A DNA stretch of 31,058 bases from CAZWMK01 sp964635065 (GTDB lineage Bacteria; Pseudomonadota; Alphaproteobacteria; Sphingomonadales; Sphingomonadaceae): the NCBI GenBank assembly GCA_964635065.1, contig CAZWMK010000012.1:1-31058 (forward strand). Reading direction: 5' to 3'. Below are positions 16,208-23,620 of the stretch, in pieces (position 1 is the first letter of the stretch; each line of letters begins with the position of its first letter). A program made the position numbers and the translations under genes. The notes under the pieces are model-generated. The model had not been told where the DNA came from and searched no databases. It was given only the letters and a program-made list of their open reading frames with translations.

Positions 16208-16229
16208 CTGTTCATCGATCAGCAGATGA

Positions 16230-17275
16230 TCAGCCGTTCCAGCTGCCATCCAGCAGCTTGATGATCGCCGAGAAGTCCTTGCCCTCGCCGCCCAAGCCCG
16301 CGAACATCTGGTAGAGCGATTCCGCCTGCGCACCCATTGGCACGCTGGCGCCAACGCCTTGGGCTGCTTCAAGCGCGAGCTTCAGATCCTTCAGCATCAG
16401 CGCCGAGGCGAAACCACCTTCATAATCGCGGTTCGACGGCGCGGCAGGCACCGGGCCCGGCACCGGGCAATAGCTGGTCATCGACCAGTTCTGACCCGAC
16501 GAGACGCTGCTGATATCATAGAAGGTCTGGAGGTCGAGGCCAAGCTTCTGCGCCAGCGCGAAGGTTTCGCAGGTTGCGATCATCGAGGCACCCAAGAGCA
16601 TGTTGTTGCAGATCTTGGCGGCCTGACCGGCACCGGCCGAACCAGCGTGGATGACCTTCTTGCCCATCGCCGACAGGATCGGTTCGGCGCGCTTGAAGGC
16701 ATCGTCCGCGCCGCCCACCATGAAGGTCAGCGTGCCGCCATTGGCAGCAGCAATCCCACCCGAGACGGGCGCATCGACCATGACATAGCCCTTGTCGGCA
16801 GCCTGTGCCGCAACCGCGCGGGCCGAAGCGACGTCGATCGTCGAGCAATCGAGCAGCAGCGCCGCCGTCGGAGCATGGCCGATGACGTCATTTTCGTACA
16901 CGGCGCGCACGATCTTGCCGTTCGGCAGCATGGTGACGACGGCGTCAACGCCCTGCACGGCTTCCTTGATGGTGGTGAAGGGCACGCAGCCCGCGTCCTT
17001 GGCGCGGTTCAGCGCGGCTTCGGCGAGGTCGAAGGCGTGGACCTTGTAGCCAGCCTTGACGAGNNNNNNNNNNNNNNNNNNNNNNNNNNNNNNNNNNNNN
17101 NNNNNNNNNNNNNNNNNNNNNNNNNNNNNNNNNNNNNNNNNNNNNNNNNNNNNNNNNNNNNNNTCAGCGCGGCTTCGGCGAGGTCGAAGGCGTGGACCTT
17201 GTAGCCAGCCTTGACGAGGTTCGCGGCCATGCCGCCGCCCATGTTGCCGAGGCCGATGAATGCAATGGTTGTCAT
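16230..17275 (-). CDS. mmsB: 3-hydroxyisobutyrate dehydrogenase, interrupted by an assembly gap
   Basis: A beta-hydroxyacid dehydrogenase that oxidises 3-hydroxyisobutyrate to methylmalonate semialdehyde with NAD in valine breakdown. The N-terminus (MTTIAFIGLGNMGGGMAANL, Rossmann GLGNMG) reads from 17275. The rest holds DAPVSGGIAAANGGTLTF (substrate), GAGQAAKICNNMLLG (catalytic Lys) and the HIBADH-specific SSGQNWSMTSYCPVPG. A 100-N gap flanked by identical 55-base copies breaks the frame. Removing the gap and one copy (155 bases) leaves 891 bases, which is 297 codons including the stop and encodes 296 residues, the usual length. So the gene is very probably intact in the organism. It lies downstream of the aldehyde dehydrogenase gene on the same strand. 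Confidence 0.93.
17009..17063. repeat. Left copy of a 55-bp contig-overlap duplication in mmsB
   Basis: This 55-base stretch (starting TCAGCGCGGC, ending CCTTGACGAG) ends exactly at the first N. It is identical to 17164-17218, which begins exactly after the last N. It is a contig end that overlaps its neighbour, not a biological repeat. Confidence 0.95.
17064..17163. other. Assembly gap of exactly 100 N
   Basis: One hundred N in a row, the conventional filler length for a gap of unknown size between scaffolded contigs. The flanks overlap by 55 bases, so the true gap is probably negative and no sequence need be missing. Confidence 0.99.
17164..17218. repeat. Right copy of the 55-bp contig-overlap duplication in mmsB
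   Basis: Identical to 17009-17063. It encodes the same residues of MmsB (around LVKAGYKVHAFDLAEAAL on the minus strand), which occur once in the family. Confidence 0.95.
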
Positions 17276-17333
17276 GCGATGATCTTTCGGGAAATCGGCG
17301 CGCCGGACATCGCGCGCCAGTGCCGGAAATGAA

Positions 17334-17367
17334 GACCACCCGCCGGTCCGGGAACGGGCGGGTGGTC
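17334..17367 (-). terminator. Hairpin after the aldehyde dehydrogenase gene
   Basis: GACCACCCGCC and GGCGGGTGGTC form an 11-base-pair stem with a 12-base loop, just past the aldehyde dehydrogenase stop at 17384. On the minus strand it is followed by TTCATTTCC, a poor T tract. It may be a leaky terminator or processing hairpin between the aldehyde dehydrogenase gene and mmsB, letting some transcripts continue. Confidence 0.6.
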
Positions 17368-17383
17368 GTGTCAGGCGAAGGGC

Positions 17384-18811
17384 TTAGGACGCCAGCTTCT
17401 GGATGACGTCGCCGAACAGCTCCTGGTCGCTCGGCAGCGTCTTCGGCGTTGCCAGCGGCTTCGAAACCCAGGTTTCGTTGATCAGGTCACGCCAGGTGAT
17501 GTTGTTGTTGGTGCCGTTGCCGCCCCACGAACCGCAGCCCAGCGAGAAGGTCTGGCGCATGCCGTTCCACAGGTTGCCCGAGTTCGACGGTGCCTGCGGC
17601 TGGTTGACCATGACGCGCGAGGTCTTGGTTCCCATGGCCAGCTTCAGGATGTTCTCGTCCGAACGCGAGTAGATGCCGCAGCTATGGCCCTGGCCCTGAT
17701 AGGACTGGATGTTGTTGGTGAGCGCAATCGCTTCATCGATATCCTTGGCGCGATAAAGCGCCATGGTCACGGTCATCTTTTCACCGGAGAACGGATAGTC
17801 CGGGCCATAGCCGGTTTCCGGCACGATGAAGAAGCTCTTGCCTTCCGGCAGGCCAAAGCCGGCCATGCCCGCAATCTTTTCGGCCGGCTGGGCGACGACA
17901 TTGGCGTTGATGTGACCATCAACCCAGATCACCGCCTGCAGCAGAGCCTTTTCCTCTTCGTTCAGGACATAGCCGCCCTGATGCTCGAGCTTCGCCAGCA
18001 TTTCATCATAGATGGAATCAAGCAGGATGACCGAGTTGTCCGACGAGCAGGATGCGGCGAGATCGAGCGTCTTCGAGATGCGGATCTTTTCGGCGGCATC
18101 GTCGAGATCGGCCGTGTCATCAACAGTGATGACGGCATTGCCGACGCCGACGCCCAGCGCCGGGGTGCCCGACGAATAGGCGGCCTTCACCATCGGGCTG
18201 CCGCCGGTGGCGAGTACGCGGTCGCACTGGCGCATCAGTTCGTTGGTCTTTTCGACCGACGGCACGTCGATGCTGAGAACGAGATCGGCGGGCGCGCCCA
18301 TCTTGACGATGGCAGCGCGCATCAGGTCGCAGATCAGCTTGTTGGTCAGCTTGGCGCGCGGGTGCGGTGCAACGATGATCGAGTTGCGGCCCTTCACGGC
18401 CGAAATCGCCTTGATCACCGGAGTCGCTTCCGGGTTGGTCGACGGCGACAGCGCGCCGATCACACCCACCGGCTTTGCGATCTTGATGATGTTGCGGACG
18501 GGATCTTCCTCGAGGATTCCGACCGACTTGTCGTTGATGATGTCCTGCAGCGTGGCGCGGGTCTTGCGGAAGATCTTGAGATACTTGCCGTCATAGTTGC
18601 CGAGCTGGGTTTCATCGACCGTGTGCTGCGCGATCATTTCGGCCACGTCTTCCTTGGCGACGGCCCAGACCATCGCGCGGATCAGTTCGTCGACCTGTTC
18701 TTGCGTATAGTTGGCGATCTGCGCCTGCGCCGCACGCGAGCGGGCGATGAGAGCGGCGATTTCAGCCGCTTCCGGGCTGCGATCGGCGGGATTGACTTCG
18801 GGTTGCGCCAT
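17384..18811 (-). CDS. CoA-acylating-type aldehyde dehydrogenase (EutE/AdhE-N/SauS-like)
   Basis: A 475-residue aldehyde dehydrogenase. It is of the acylating acetaldehyde dehydrogenase type rather than the usual 490-500-residue NAD-dependent ALDH or the MmsA (ALDH6) type. Evidence is PVGVIGALSPSTNPEATP (114-131), VAPHPRAK, the TGGSPMVKAAYSSGTPALGVG loop (202-222) and the catalytic cysteine Cys255 in LAASCSSDNSVI. These enzymes turn an aldehyde plus CoA and NAD(P) into an acyl-CoA; relatives include EutE, the AdhE N-half and sulfoacetaldehyde dehydrogenase SauS. The true aldehyde is not shown by sequence. It precedes mmsB on the same strand, with a 108-base gap and a hairpin between, and is divergent from a LysR regulator with palindromic sites in the gap. 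Confidence 0.85.
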   Translation of the reverse strand: MAQPEVNPADRSPEAAEIAALIARSRAAQAQIANYTQEQVDELIRAMVWAVAKEDVAEMIAQHTVDETQLGNYDGKYLKIFRKTRATLQDIINDKSVGILEEDPVRNIIKIAKPVGVIGALSPSTNPEATPVIKAISAVKGRNSIIVAPHPRAKLTNKLICDLMRAAIVKMGAPADLVLSIDVPSVEKTNELMRQCDRVLATGGSPMVKAAYSSGTPALGVGVGNAVITVDDTADLDDAAEKIRISKTLDLAASCSSDNSVILLDSIYDEMLAKLEHQGGYVLNEEEKALLQAVIWVDGHINANVVAQPAEKIAGMAGFGLPEGKSFFIVPETGYGPDYPFSGEKMTVTMALYRAKDIDEAIALTNNIQSYQGQGHSCGIYSRSDENILKLAMGTKTSRVMVNQPQAPSNSGNLWNGMRQTFSLGCGSWGGNGTNNNITWRDLINETWVSKPLATPKTLPSDQELFGDVIQKLAS

Positions 18812-18981
18812 GACGTTCGCTCCTCAATGAACCGTCCGCTCCTTCCTGGACCGTGACGGGAATGGCTGCGCCTGCCGTGTCCGGAACAACAACCGGATAA
18901 CAACCGCGGCAGCGGGCAGATTGCACAATGCAGATATGACAATAAGGCCCCCGTCATGGAAGCCTGCCGATTCTTTTCTTA

Positions 18982-19009
18982 CGTTATTGCAAAAATGCCA
19001 GCAATAACG
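18982..19009. promoter_or_regulatory. Candidate LysR-type operator 1
   Basis: CGTTATTGC (18982-18990) and GCAATAACG (19001-19009) are perfect inverted nine-base arms with a ten-base spacer. The T-N11-A type symmetry, AT-rich arms and place between a LysR gene and its divergent neighbour fit a LysR recognition site. The 244-base gap (18812-19055) holds no gene. Confidence 0.65.
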
Positions 19010-19027
19010 CATTGGTGCATATTATTA

Positions 19028-19041
19028 CTGCAAAATTGCAG
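19028..19041. promoter_or_regulatory. Candidate LysR-type operator 2 or promoter-proximal palindrome
   Basis: CTGCAA-AA-TTGCAG is a palindrome ending 14 bases before the LysR start codon. It shares the TTGCA core with operator 1 and may serve repression of the regulator's own gene. Confidence 0.45.
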
Positions 19042-19055
19042 GATTGCAGATTCTC

Positions 19056-19955
19056 ATGCCTGACTGGGACGACCTGCGCATTTTTCTGGCCGTCGCGCGC
19101 GCGCGTAAGCTGGCCCTTGCCGCACAGCTTCTGGAACTGGATGCTACCACGGTCAGCCGTCGCGTGGCCCGACTCGAACAGGCGCTGGACACACGCCTGT
19201 TCGAAACCAACCGCGAAGGCCGGGCTCTGACCGCCGAAGGCCAGCATCTGCTTGTCGCCGCCGAGGCGATGGAAAGCGCACTGGCGGCGGGCGCCGCCGA
19301 TGTTACAGGTGAACGCGCACGGTTGGCGGGCGTCATCCGCATCAGCCTGTCGGAAGGTTTCGGCACATGGTTGGTCGCCAGCCAGCTGGCCAGTTTCCAT
19401 CGCCAGCACCCGGCTATCGAGATCGAGCTTGCCGTCTCCAGCGGCTTTCTCAACCCTTCGAAGCGCGAAGCGGATGTAGCGATCATGCTGGCCCGTCCGC
19501 CGCGCGGTCCGCTGGTCAGCCGGAAACTGACCGATTACGCGCTCGGCCTGTATGCCGCGCGTGACTATGTCGAAAACCGGGGCCAGCCGGACAGTGTGGC
19601 CGCGCTCGAATCGCATCCGCTCGTCGGCTATATCGACGAACTCATCTATGCGCCGCAGCTCGATTATCTGCGCGAACTGGGGCCGACAATCCGCGCCAGC
19701 GTGCGCAGTTCCAGCATCAACGCGCAGCACCATCTGATTGCAACCGGCGCCGGCATCGGCCTTTTGCCGCTGTTTATCGGGCGGCAAGATGACAAGCTGG
19801 TGCGCATTCTGCCCAAGGACGTCCGCCTGACCCGCAGCTTCTGGCTGGTCGTCCACCGCGACGTGCGACACCTCGCGCGGGTCGAGGCGCTCATCGACTG
19901 GCTGGGGGCGATGCTGCGCGAACAACGCCCCCTGCTTCTGGAAGACCCGGCCTGA
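19056..19955 (+). CDS. LysR family transcriptional regulator
   Basis: A 299-residue LysR protein. The N-terminal winged helix-turn-helix is clear: DWDDLRIFLAVARARKLALA, then AQLLELDATTVSRRVARLEQ, then LDTRLFETNREGRALTAEGQ. The rest is the substrate-binding-like effector domain (ISLSEGFGTWLVASQLASFH onward). The DWDDLRIFLAVA start and SRRVARLE helix match the subgroup often annotated in alphaproteobacteria as regulators of adjacent dehydrogenases. The ATG at 19056 is preferred; a TTG at 19044 is in frame. It is divergent from the aldehyde dehydrogenase gene, its most likely target, and its stop TGA touches the stop of the TonB-dependent receptor gene. Confidence 0.93.
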   Translation: MPDWDDLRIFLAVARARKLALAAQLLELDATTVSRRVARLEQALDTRLFETNREGRALTAEGQHLLVAAEAMESALAAGAADVTGERARLAGVIRISLSEGFGTWLVASQLASFHRQHPAIEIELAVSSGFLNPSKREADVAIMLARPPRGPLVSRKLTDYALGLYAARDYVENRGQPDSVAALESHPLVGYIDELIYAPQLDYLRELGPTIRASVRSSSINAQHHLIATGAGIGLLPLFIGRQDDKLVRILPKDVRLTRSFWLVVHRDVRHLARVEALIDWLGAMLREQRPLLLEDPA

Positions 19956-22172
19956 TCAGAACTGGTAGGACAGGCCGCCGATGATCGTCTGCGGCTTGCC
20001 GGGCCGCAGACCCAGCGGACGGCGGGCCACCTCATATTCATTGTCGAACAGATTATCGACCCGGCCGAACAGCTTCAGCCCGTCCGTCAGCCAATAGCTT
20101 GCCGCAAGATCGAAAACGGTGCGGGCGCCGACCTTTTCGGACTGCGGGATCGTCCCACGCCCGGCCTCGGTACGCACCGCGCTGACATGGTTGGCCGACA
20201 GGGTCACAGACCATTTGGCAGCGGCAAGGCCGAGACTGGCATTCAGTTGATGCCGCGGAATATACGGCAGCCTGTCGCCAATGTTGACGGTGCCGAAAAA
20301 GTCCGAAACGAATTGCTGCCGGAAACTGGCATCAGTCAGCGTGTAATTGACGCTGAGTGGCAGGCTGAGCCCCCCACCCAGGGCAACAGTCGTCGACGCG
20401 GAAGCTTCCACCCCCTTCACATCAACCTTGCCGCCATTGAACTGATCACCAATGTCCCCGGTGGTGCACCCAACCGCATTGGTGCAACTGCCGAGGATAT
20501 TGGAGTAGTTATTGAAAAAGGCGATGACTTCCGCCTGTGTGGCGCCACGCGCGTATCGCACGCCCGCTTCATAGTTCCAGCTCTTTTCCTCGCGCGCTTC
20601 CGATCCTGGCGCGGGTGGAGCAAAGCCGCGGCTGATGCCCGCCAGCAAGCGGACTTCCGGCGTCAGGTCATAGGTCGCGCCTAATGCGGGCACGACGACG
20701 GACAGGTCATTTTCCAGCCGTCGCGTGACACCCAGCGCGCGGGTCGGGTCGCTTGTACTGTAATCGAGCCTGACGAGTTCGATGCTCTCATAACGCAGAC
20801 CGGGAACAAGTGTAAGCGCACCGATTTCGATCGTATCCTTGATGAACACGGCAAAGCCGCGTCCCTTGGCAACACGATTGGCGTTGGAGCCGGTGGGGCG
20901 CACCGAAGTCAGCACCATGTCGCCGTCCAGCATCTGGAACAGTTCATCGTGCTGCAAGCGGTCTTCCTTGTCCTCGTGCCAGCGCATCGACACGTCGAGA
21001 ACATGGGCAACATTGCCCGTTTCGAATGGCAACGACAGACCGGTCTGGATGCCCCAGCTTTCATAGCGGCGATTATTGTTGCGCACACGCAGCGCACCGG
21101 CGGCGCTGTCGACATCGCCGCCAAGAATGTCGATGCCCAGCGCATTGGCCGCTATGGCCGGATTATCGAACAGCGTGTGCGGCGACAGAAAACCGCGCCC
21201 GTCGCCGAGATTCAGGTCGTTGAGCTTGCGCCAGTTACGCTTGAAACGGTTGAGATAGGCAACCGTCGACAAGGTCGCGCCCCCGAATTCGGCCTTGTGG
21301 GTCAGCATGGCCTGCTTGTGCGTGCTGTCGAAGCGGTCTTCGGCGCTGGCCGCATAGCGGCGGTAGGGCGTCACGGCGAAATCGGCGTCCGTCAGGCCAA
21401 GATAGGTTTCATCGGCATGGGTGTCCGTATAGCCGAGCTTGAGTTCGAGCGATTGCGGCACCGCGCTGTCTTCAGGCGTCGCGGCCCGCAGTTTCACGAC
21501 ATAGTCCGACGTACGATAGCCGGTGTTACCACCGCTATCGAGCTGCTTGAAACCATCACTGCCCGCGTGGAATGTTTCGATCAGCGCGCCGAACGCCCCG
21601 CTGCTGCCACCGACCCAGGCATGACCCTCATAGCTGTCGTGTTCGCCATAGCGCCCTGACAACAGCCCGGCGAGCGGCGCTTCGGGAATGGGCGTGGAAC
21701 GCAGATTGATCGCACCGCCCACCGTGCGCGGACCGTGCCGCACCGCAATCGCGCCCTTGACGACTTCAACGGCCGCCATGCGCCCCGCCGTCGGGAAATA
21801 ATAAGCAGCAGGTGCCGCATAAGGTGCAGGCGCGATCAGGATGCCGTCTTCGAGAAGCGTGACATTTTCCGAACGCTCAACCGTCGTCCCGCGCAGACCG
21901 ATGTTCGGAAACAGACCGTTGCCGTCCTCTTCCTGTATATTGACGCCGGGCGCCTGGCGCAGGATGCGGTTGATGTCGCCATGATCGAACGTGGCAAGCG
22001 ATCTGGCGTCGATCACGGTCGCAGAGCCGGGCACCCGCGCCGCATCGATGCTGCGTCCGACGACAACAATGGTCTCAGGACTGCCAGCGCCCTCCGCCTC
22101 ACTGGCCTGAGCCGCACCGGCAACCAGAAAGGCCAGCGCCGATGTTGCCAGAATGCTTCGTACGGATCGCAT
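19956..22172 (-). CDS. TonB-dependent outer membrane receptor, FecA-like
   Basis: A 738-residue receptor with a signal peptide (RSVRSILATSALAFLVAGAA, cut near AQA), a TonB box region ETIVVVGRS, a plug domain (RQAPGVNIQEEDGNGLFPNI, LRGTTVERS, EVVKGAIAVRHGPRTVGGAI) and a C-terminal beta-barrel ending in aromatic F (GGLSYQF). The YYFPTAGRMAAVEVVKG pattern and plug loops resemble FecA, the ferric citrate receptor, so ferric siderophore or citrate uptake is the likely role. Unlike E. coli FecA I see no N-terminal signalling domain. The start is the ATG at 22172, with AAAGAGGGCGG ahead of it; an upstream frame extension to 22199 lacks a ribosome site. No fecI/fecR is adjacent. Confidence 0.93.
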   Translation of the reverse strand: MRSVRSILATSALAFLVAGAAQASEAEGAGSPETIVVVGRSIDAARVPGSATVIDARSLATFDHGDINRILRQAPGVNIQEEDGNGLFPNIGLRGTTVERSENVTLLEDGILIAPAPYAAPAAYYFPTAGRMAAVEVVKGAIAVRHGPRTVGGAINLRSTPIPEAPLAGLLSGRYGEHDSYEGHAWVGGSSGAFGALIETFHAGSDGFKQLDSGGNTGYRTSDYVVKLRAATPEDSAVPQSLELKLGYTDTHADETYLGLTDADFAVTPYRRYAASAEDRFDSTHKQAMLTHKAEFGGATLSTVAYLNRFKRNWRKLNDLNLGDGRGFLSPHTLFDNPAIAANALGIDILGGDVDSAAGALRVRNNNRRYESWGIQTGLSLPFETGNVAHVLDVSMRWHEDKEDRLQHDELFQMLDGDMVLTSVRPTGSNANRVAKGRGFAVFIKDTIEIGALTLVPGLRYESIELVRLDYSTSDPTRALGVTRRLENDLSVVVPALGATYDLTPEVRLLAGISRGFAPPAPGSEAREEKSWNYEAGVRYARGATQAEVIAFFNNYSNILGSCTNAVGCTTGDIGDQFNGGKVDVKGVEASASTTVALGGGLSLPLSVNYTLTDASFRQQFVSDFFGTVNIGDRLPYIPRHQLNASLGLAAAKWSVTLSANHVSAVRTEAGRGTIPQSEKVGARTVFDLAASYWLTDGLKLFGRVDNLFDNEYEVARRPLGLRPGKPQTIIGGLSYQF

Positions 22173-22219
22173 GACCGCCCTCTTTAAACACATGTTCAAT
22201 TCACGATCGCGGTGCTAAC

Positions 22220-22265
22220 GCAAATGAAAATTCTTTGCAATATGTTTTGCGAATAAAACGCAATT
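22220..22265. promoter_or_regulatory. Repeated GCAAA/TTTGC elements upstream of the receptor gene
   Basis: The gap before the FecA-like gene holds GCAAA-N9-TTTGC (22220-22238) and then TTGCG-N7-CGCAA (22248-22264), AT-rich within a GC-rich window. TGCAAA-like dyads are seen in alphaproteobacterial Fur/Mur operators, so iron control is plausible. The match is loose and no 19-bp Fur box can be claimed. Confidence 0.4.
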
Positions 22266-22282
22266 GCCCGTCTGCCCCCGGT

Positions 22283-22624
22283 TCAGGACGTGCGATCGCG
22301 CCAGTAGGCAAAGGCAGCGCGCTGAAGACGAATGACATGGGCCGCAGCATCGGGGCCTTCCCACGGCCCGCCATAGCCGTCATTTCGCCCTGCCCACCAG
22401 CCCTGCCCGGGCAGGCCATCGGACTGACGCACGACCAGAACGGCCAGTTCCGGCGCGCCGCGTCCGCGCGCGCGGGCATCAACCTCGTCAAGAACGCGGC
22501 ACAAGGCCCGCATGCGGGGACGGGAAAAAGGAAAACCAAGCGCCATCAGGGCCTGCGCATAGGTCAGCGCGACACCCTGCCGCGCCGCGCCCTGCATCAA
22601 CTGCTCGACCTCGTCGACCGTCAT
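22283..22624 (-). CDS. Conserved hypothetical protein, 113 residues
   Basis: I do not recognise a function with certainty. The protein (TVDEVEQLMQGAARQGVALT onward) has an N-terminal helical part resembling a small winged-helix-like module and a C-terminal part with LAVLVVRQSDGLPGQGWWAG. It is like short proteins in alphaproteobacteria that are sometimes mislabelled as ribose-phosphate pyrophosphokinase; no PRPP motif is present. The ATG at 22624 is chosen because an AGG lies about nine bases upstream and the frame before it overlaps the haemoglobin gene. It follows that gene by 34 bases and is likely co-transcribed with it. Confidence 0.7.
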   Translation of the reverse strand: MTVDEVEQLMQGAARQGVALTYAQALMALGFPFSRPRMRALCRVLDEVDARARGRGAPELAVLVVRQSDGLPGQGWWAGRNDGYGGPWEGPDAAAHVIRLQRAAFAYWRDRTS

Positions 22625-22658
22625 GGCAGACGACCTGCGACGTCCGCCATACTCTTTT

Positions 22659-23069
22659 TCAACGGTTGCGCATGCCTTCGGCCATGCCAGTAAAGGCATC
22701 CATCATCGCTGCGACAAATTCGCCATCATCCGCCAACACATCATTGGCTGCGCGGCGCATGGCATCCAGCCACTGATCACGCAAGGTGGCATCGATGGCA
22801 AAGGGCTTGTGCGCCGACATCACGCAGGCCCCTGGCCGCTCGGTGAACCAGTCGCGCGGGCCGCCCATCCATGCCGTCAGAAAGCCGGTCAGGGATTCGC
22901 GCATCGGCACGAGGTCGGGCGCATGAAGCGCGCGCAACTGGGCATAGGCCGGATCGCCTTCCATGAGGTCGTAAAAACGGTTGACCAAAGTTCGGACCAC
23001 CTCTTTACCGCCAATGCGGTCGAAGGGTGTCTTTGGCGCGGGCTTTTCAGCAGCTGCAGATGAGGTCAA
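22659..23069 (-). CDS. Group II truncated haemoglobin
   Basis: A 136-residue haem protein of the 2-on-2 globin fold, group II (trHbO/YjbI-like). After a disordered Ala/Pro/Lys start it has FDRIGGKEVVRTLVNRFYDL (Tyr at the B10 position in RFYDLM), FLTAWMGGPRDWF, the proximal His in MSAHKPFAID and the conserved Trp (G8) in LRDQWLDAM. Such proteins bind O2, NO or handle peroxide and nitrosative stress. It lies downstream of a FNR/FixK-like box at 23130-23143 and is followed by the 113-residue gene. The small distance and same strand suggest an operon. Confidence 0.92.
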   Translation of the reverse strand: MTSSAAAEKPAPKTPFDRIGGKEVVRTLVNRFYDLMEGDPAYAQLRALHAPDLVPMRESLTGFLTAWMGGPRDWFTERPGACVMSAHKPFAIDATLRDQWLDAMRRAANDVLADDGEFVAAMMDAFTGMAEGMRNR

Positions 23070-23129
23070 GGTACGATACTCCGGTTCGGAACTTGTCTGT
23101 CAAACTGGCCCAAGCCTTAGCGCCACGCC

Positions 23130-23143
23130 TTGACAGAAATCAA
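23130..23143. promoter_or_regulatory. FNR/FixK/DNR-type box upstream of the truncated haemoglobin gene
   Basis: TTGAC-AGAA-ATCAA matches the FNR-family consensus TTGAT-N4-ATCAA at nine of ten positions. Its centre is about 67 bases from the haemoglobin ATG; a start of transcription 41.5 bases downstream would leave a leader of about 25 bases, a normal class II layout. The same region has an inverted pair TCTGTCAA (23096-23103) and TTGACAGA (23130-23137). Confidence 0.55.
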
Positions 23144-23539
23144 TCAGCCGCAAACGACCGCATAAAGCAGCGCCACCAGCCCGGCAAAGGACGCCATGAA
23201 AGCGAGCGAGCGCACATAGGGAATGCCCAGGGCGTAAAGCGGCAGATAAACCAGCCGCGCCCAGAAATAGAGTTGCGTTGCCAGCGCCGTCAGATCCGAC
23301 GTGCGATCGCCATGGACCGCCGCCAGCACAAGCGCGGCAAAAATGGGGAAAGTCTCGAAAAAATTACGCTGCGCCCGGAGAAGCCGGCCTGCCAGATGGC
23401 CCGGCGCTGGCGTTTCGTCACGCGCACTGACCGCCCAGGACAGGCCATTTTCCTTCGCGCGCGCGGTGGCTGCCGCAAGGATATAAATCAGTCCAAGGGC
23501 TGCCACCCAGCCCAGCATGGTCAGTTCCATTTGCATCAT
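23144..23539 (-). CDS. MAPEG family membrane protein
   Basis: A 131-residue inner membrane protein with four hydrophobic segments. It has the MAPEG hallmarks RAQRNFFETFPIFAALVLAA (about residues 56-75) and LYFWARLVYLPLYALGIPYV. Eukaryotic members handle eicosanoids and glutathione conjugates; bacterial ones are mostly of unknown substrate, with glutathione-linked detoxification possible. Two ATGs at 23539 and 23536 and a third at 23530 (MELTMLG) are in frame; GGGGGTGG spacing favours the third. Its stop abuts the FNR-type box of the next gene. Confidence 0.85.
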   Translation of the reverse strand: MMQMELTMLGWVAALGLIYILAAATARAKENGLSWAVSARDETPAPGHLAGRLLRAQRNFFETFPIFAALVLAAVHGDRTSDLTALATQLYFWARLVYLPLYALGIPYVRSLAFMASFAGLVALLYAVVCG

Positions 23540-23620
23540 CCACCCCCGTCATTATGCGACCTGTCACGGCCTTGGGGCGAAAGCTGACTGAAATTACGCC
23601 ATGTTGCAAGCAGGTACTGG

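Noticed and set aside
17009..17218. 55-bp direct repeat as a biological duplication or target-site duplication
   Set aside because: The copies touch the ends of a 100-N filler exactly and both code for the same protein segment, so an unmerged contig overlap explains it. No transposase or inverted ends are present.
16230..17339. A longer chimeric reading frame starting at 17339 through the N gap
   Set aside because: Its N-terminal part before the gap is out of frame with MmsB and encodes an Arg-rich nonsense sequence. The true start MTTIAFIGLGNMG is at 17275.
14436..18811. One valine-degradation operon made of acyl-CoA dehydrogenase, mmsB and aldehyde dehydrogenase
   Set aside because: The acyl-CoA dehydrogenase gene is convergent with mmsB with a strong bidirectional terminator between, so it is a separate transcription unit.
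17684..18856. Long open frame on the plus strand opposite the aldehyde dehydrogenase gene
   Set aside because: The minus strand encodes a complete, motif-bearing aldehyde dehydrogenase; the plus-strand product is His/Arg/Asp-rich and looks like a codon shadow.
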